NCBI GenBank assembly: GCA_020226215.1
Contig: CM035233.1
Location: 51,359,751 to 51,423,750, forward strand
From: Sindora glabra
Taxonomy: Eukaryota > Streptophyta > Magnoliopsida > Fabales > Fabaceae
Length of the DNA stretch: 64,000 nt
Direction: 5' to 3'
Shown here: piece after piece, positions 60,033 to 64,000 of the stretch
Layout of the letters: each line of letters begins with the position of its first letter
Position numbering within the stretch: position 1 is the first letter of the stretch
The notes under the pieces: generated by a model
Told to the model about the DNA's origin: nothing
The model's database searches: none
The model's input: the letters and a program-made list of their open reading frames with translations, nothing else
Program-made: the position numbers and the translations under genes

Positions 60033-60728
60033 ACATATTGAATTAACCTAACTTGATTTTGAATTAATCAATAATCTAATGAGATTGTCAAATACTGAAT
60101 CCTAGATTAAAAAAGAAAGAAGTTATATTGAAGGAAAATTCTACCGTATTTTCGGGAGTTTCAAATCTGGGGTAACGTGACGCATTTTAACCTAGAGATT
60201 GTCAGATAACATATTGAATTAACCTAACTTGATTTTGAATTAATCAATTATCTAATGAGATTGTCAAATACTGAATCCTAGATTAAAAAAGAAAGAAGTT
60301 ATATTGAAGGAAAATTCTTAATAATTTCATTCAATTGCTTATATTGCACCACGTCACCCCGGATTTGAAACCCCTGAGGTACCATAGCAAGCACCTATAT
60401 TGAAATCAATTAAATGAAAATGTGTTTACATGACCTGAATCAGTCACTTACCTTGTTTGATTGGACTAAGAAGACCTCTTCATACAATTCCTTTAAAACC
60501 CGAGGTGACATGGAGCATTTTAATCCATTAGATGAAATTACCAAAATTCTTAATAATAATCTCATCTAATAGCTTGTATTGCATCACGTTACCTCAGTTT
60601 TGAAACCCCCGGGGGTACTGTAGCAAGCACCTATATTGAAATTAATACAATGAAAATGTGTTTGCACGACTGGAATCAATCACTTACCTTGTTTGAATGG
60701 ACTAAAAAGACCTCTTCATACAAATTCT
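60033..60728. repeat. Cluster of alternating inverted and direct repeats
   Basis: A block of about 108 bp (60033-60142) recurs almost unchanged at 60208-60318. A second unit, read as '(c)accacgtcaccccggatttg', occurs four times in alternating orientation: inverted at 60143-60190, direct at 60331-60388, inverted at about 60497-60550, direct at 60561-60633. The last two direct copies share a further 130 bp ('tagcaagcacctatattga' to 'aagacctcttcatacaa'). Neighbouring units can pair as hairpins. No coding frame and no known element was recognised. Confidence 0.8.
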
Positions 60729-62187
60729 TTTAAAATAAAATTTGGTTTGCAACTTGAAACGGCCACATACCCGCACCCACAAATAAATACGATTTCATTT
60801 GTGTACATTTCAAAACAGATTACAAAATTTTTAACCTAACCAGAACGGATTAGGTTAACTTACAGTCCAAAACATTTTTGTACATTTCTTGATGAAAGGA
60901 GGAAAGAAAAAGGAATCTTATCATTTTTCTAGATGAAAAGACAAATAATTTTGTTCAATAGGTGACAATGAAATCTGGTAGTGGGTCTCAATTTTTTGTA
61001 CCAAATAAATAAAGGGTCCTAGATTAACACAAATGTCCATGAGTAATTTGCCTTGTACCATGAGATCAATTAAGACATTGTATGATCTTCACACGCAGCT
61101 GCAGCCTTAGAAGCACAACAGATTTAGGAAAACAGAATCGGAATGACAACCTCAATACCAAACTCACCAACATTCGACCGGTAGTTTCTTTTGATGATAG
61201 TAGCAAATCAGATTTCAACACAGACAGACACACAATTTTGAACTCGACCTACGTGATCGAAAATTTTCTAAAGCAATATTTAAAATTTTAACAGTTTTAA
61301 AATAATATCAAATATTATTATATCATTAAAAATATGATAACATTGGACTAATATTATATTTTGTATAATAATATTGTATGTTCAGAGGCTAACAACAAGA
61401 GGCACCAAAAATTTGATTCGGCCCCCATGAGTGGACATAGCACCATACTATCTGCCGACATATAGATTGACACATAACAAAACATGACAATAGACTCTAA
61501 TTCCACGTTTTCCAGAACCTACAAGGTTGGTACAATTTCAGAATGAGAAAGGCCCTACCATGCGTTAACTCATAATGGTCGGTTCATCACATCTATTCAT
61601 AGATCAGTCTCCTAAAACTACTGGATACAGTAACCAAGTATCATCTATTGATAAAGAATTTAGATCAAATTTCATGGCTAAAACTTATTTCAGCTGGAAA
61701 TCGTACAGAAATCTTAGATTCAAATTTCATCCTCGTTAAATTATAAAAAGGTTTTCTTAGTAGCAAGTCACCAAAACTCTGGCTTCGCCTCAGTTACAAA
61801 ATGCCGAGGTAACTCGGTACAGAAAAACAACCAAATAAAGCCCTACTCTGCACCATCCCCTGCTGATGGGTCAGTCCAAAACCAAGAGTTTCCATAATTA
61901 ATTATTAATATTCTTTTTTAATCTCTCTCTCTCTCTCTCTCTCTCTCCCCCCCCCCCCCTCTAAATTCTAAATACCCTTTTTCCATTTTTCATTTTTCAT
62001 TACACCTTTAACCGTAGTCACTTTTTTATCCCCTTTTACGGGCTAAGGTGACTAACTGTACACATGGGGGTGCAGATTGGACATGCTGCTGCATATGTCA
62101 CAACTTGGCCAAACTTTTCTCCTCTCTCTCTCTCTCTGCTTTTTGTTTCTTTCTTTCAGTGGAGTTTTGATTCAATGCCATTACTTT
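60729..62187. other. Region downstream of the MYB stop; 3' UTR on the right side
   Basis: The part next to 62187 probably belongs to the MYB 3' untranslated region. It includes a (CT)n/C run at 61922-61959 and a short (CT)n at 62122-62138. No other gene is seen. A short minus-strand frame ending ...SWFWTDPSAGDGAE-stop (about 61897-61848) is noted but cannot be supported. Confidence 0.4.
61922..61959. repeat. (CT)n followed by a 13-base C run
   Basis: CT units to 61946, then C only to 61959. Confidence 0.97.
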
Positions 62188-63865
62188 CTATGAAGCTCCC
62201 ACTCCAAGGAAATCAATGAATGGCATGTTGATCTTATGAGCACCCATGTTTTCACTTTCTCCAGAAATCAAGAGATTGGTCGGGGCAACTGACTCAGACA
62301 CCGATACTTCTGAGTTTGAATCTGAATAACCAGATTGTTCCAATCCCACTACAGTCTTCCTTATGTTGTTTCCAGCCCCTCTTGAGCCATTACAAGCACC
62401 AAAAAACTTGCCAAAACTCACATTCCCAGTTGCTGCAGACACTCCTTTAGCAGATACACCTGAAAATCCCACAATATAAAACCCTAATATTAATAATAAT
62501 CATTAATTAATTTCAATTTAACTTCACCTCATTTATTTATTAACTTACTTATCCTAGACAGAAAGCGTGTTGTATCACCTAAGGGCAAACATTTGTAGCC
62601 CCTTTTTTTGTCAAATCAGGTTTCTCCTTTTGTTGAGTGAATCACAAATTGTGACAAATATTTGATGCAAGCAGCAAATTTTTGAACTTAGTTGAAAGAA
62701 AATGGAAAACCTAACATACCCATTAATGATGGATGGCCTTGACGGTGCTGAGCAGGACTCAGATTTGGCATAACTCTTGGAGTTGGTGGTTTGGCTGAAG
62801 AGGGAGTAAGTGAAAGATTAGTGCAAGTTGAGGCAGATTCATCCATATTACTTGACATGGTTGATTCACTGGCTGCATTTCTTGGTAAGTTCAAATTCAA
62901 TTCCTTTGAGAGATTCCCAGAGTTTGGTCTTCTCCTTCTGTAAACACTAGACTGCTCTCTGTGCTTCCTGGCCATGATCACGTGCCAGTGGTTCTTCACT
63001 GAATTATCAGTCCTCCCAGGAAACAGCCTAGCAATCATAGCCCATTTGTTTCCGTACAGTTTATGTGCAGCCACGAGCCTCTCCTCTTCTTCCTCAGAAA
63101 AAGCCCTTCTGTTGATTCTGGGATCCAGCTGATTAAACCACCTTAATCTGCAACTTTTGCCTGCAAATGTTAAGATCAGAAAAGAGCAGAAACAAAAGTG
63201 GTTTAGGTTTCATACAAGACAAGGTTGGAATGGGGAAAATTAATGAGGAAAATTCTTGATTTACTATCATACCAATTATGAAATCAACCCATCAAACAGG
63301 CTATTATAGTATAGATATTCAAAGCAATCAAATCCCAGAATAATATTGCTACAAAAAATTAATCTTTATGGCAGTTTTATCACAGAATTAGACTCTTGGG
63401 AAATTTTTTTACCAATGGATACTTTTTCATTTTTCTTTTTGGATTACCTGATCTTCCACGAAGATGCTCAGCGATCAAGTTCCAGTTTTGAGGGCCATAC
63501 TGAGATACAAGCTCTTTGAGTTTGGCATCTTCAGCTGGCCTCCAGTGGCCTCTTGCACAGAGCTTAGTATGGCCATTTTTCCTACAGACAGAGCTCTTAG
63601 CTTCTAAAATTTCTTCTTCACCAAGATTCAAAGACAGGCTTTTTTCCTCATTTCCAGAATACCCATCATCTTTTTCATCAATGTTTCTCTTTGCTGCCCT
63701 GATTTCCTGTGCCTGAAATGAAGGGCTCAGAATCTGAAAGCCCATCTCAGATTTCTCAGACTGCATCCCACCAGAATGGCCGATAACCCCAAAACCCAGA
63801 AGAGGATTCCGATTAAAAACAGAGGCAGAAGCTAAAACTTCGTTCCCGAAGTCTTTTGAATTCAT
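62188..63865 (-). CDS. R2R3-MYB transcription factor, subgroup 21 (MYB56/105/117-like)
   Basis: A nuclear regulator; relatives act in organ boundaries, seed size and secondary walls. Three exons on the minus strand (63865-63448, 63160-62720, 62459-62188) with GT-AG introns, both phase 1, give 376 residues. R2 lies at about 104-154 (RGHWRPAED...GPQNWN...GKSCRLRWFNQLDPRINRR). R3 is at about 155-205 (AFSEEEEERL...GNKWAMIARLFPGRTDNSVKNHWH). The protein ends PFIDFLGVGAS, like the FDFLGVG ends I recall in this subgroup. Two LxLxL motifs (LSLNL at 77-81, LNLNL at 227-231) could recruit TOPLESS-type co-repressors. I chose the ATG at 63865; an in-frame upstream ATG at 63946 would add 27 residues that read like a leader. 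Confidence 0.93.
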
Positions 63866-64000
63866 GGAGACTGAAAATACAGAAAAAAACAGGGGGGAAA
63901 AAACACAAAACTTGAAATCCCAAATGGGTCTTCTGCACAATGCCAAAAGGAGAGAGAGGAAGAGTACAGAAATTGTTATGAGAACAGAGAACGATTTCTT
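63866..64000 (-). promoter_or_regulatory. MYB 5' leader, cut by the window edge
   Basis: On the minus strand it contains a CT/purine-rich leader-like segment ('cctctctctcctttt' near 63955). No TATA box is seen, so the promoter lies beyond 64000. Confidence 0.4.

Noticed and set aside
61848..61910. Short minus-strand frame ending SWFWTDPSAGDGAE, and an overlapping ATG frame
   Set aside because: It is too short and has no homologue I can name. It most likely lies in the MYB 3' untranslated region.

Overview
This looks like a nuclear chromosome segment from a flowering plant, probably a eudicot. It is very AT-rich, has GT-AG introns, long (TA)n tracts, LTR retrotransposons, a CACTA transposon and several MITE-like elements. 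Only three genes look intact, and each gave a complete exon model by hand: a class III peroxidase (35164-36634, +), a WUSCHEL-related homeobox gene of the WOX11/12 type (49226-51475, +), and a subgroup-21 R2R3-MYB gene (62188-63865, -). The species cannot be named from the sequence alone.

The first 27.7 kb is a three-layer nest of transposons. The oldest layer is a non-coding LTR retrotransposon. Its 5' LTR is 2808-5302, its tRNA-iMet-type primer site is at 5306-5317, its polypurine tract is at 6504-6515, and its 3' LTR starts at 6519. That 3' LTR is cut at 9314 by a CACTA (En/Spm) transposon and resumes at 27071. The CACTA element (9315-27070) carries a decayed TNP2-type transposase. That transposase is itself cut at 14286 by a 10.65 kb minus-strand Ty3/gypsy element (14287-24941) and resumes at 24942. 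The uninterrupted 5' LTR acts as an internal control for the empty CACTA target site.

The Ty3/gypsy element has both LTRs, a perfect primer site and a polypurine tract. It is nevertheless dead: gag, protease, integrase and the C-terminal region carry stops or lost catalytic residues, many of them C-to-T or G-to-A type. The two LTRs differ at about 14 of the first 310 positions compared by eye, so it is the youngest layer.

From 27.7 to 35 kb lies gene-poor AT-rich DNA with a MITE-like inverted repeat, a 123-bp tandem duplication and a long degenerate ATGGT-rich tract. The peroxidase follows, then an orphan RNase H-like (RVT_3) fragment near 38.7 kb. Between 40.8 and 46 kb are several small non-autonomous DNA transposons, including a Tourist-like MITE with a TAA duplication and a 762-bp element full of ATCAGCTGAT palindromes. 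The WOX gene sits at 49 kb. From 53 to 57 kb are further MITE-like elements. At 60.0-60.7 kb is an unusual cluster of alternating inverted and direct repeats. The MYB gene closes the window, its promoter mostly beyond the right edge.

The three genes do not form a pathway or an operon. They are islands in repeat-rich DNA. I found no tRNA, rRNA, CRISPR array or recognisable known microRNA. The most unusual observations are the CACTA insertion that appears to be flanked by 5 bp rather than 3 bp, the LTR-end/primer-site junction shared by the non-coding LTR element and the coding Ty3 element, and the alternating inverted-repeat cluster at 60 kb.
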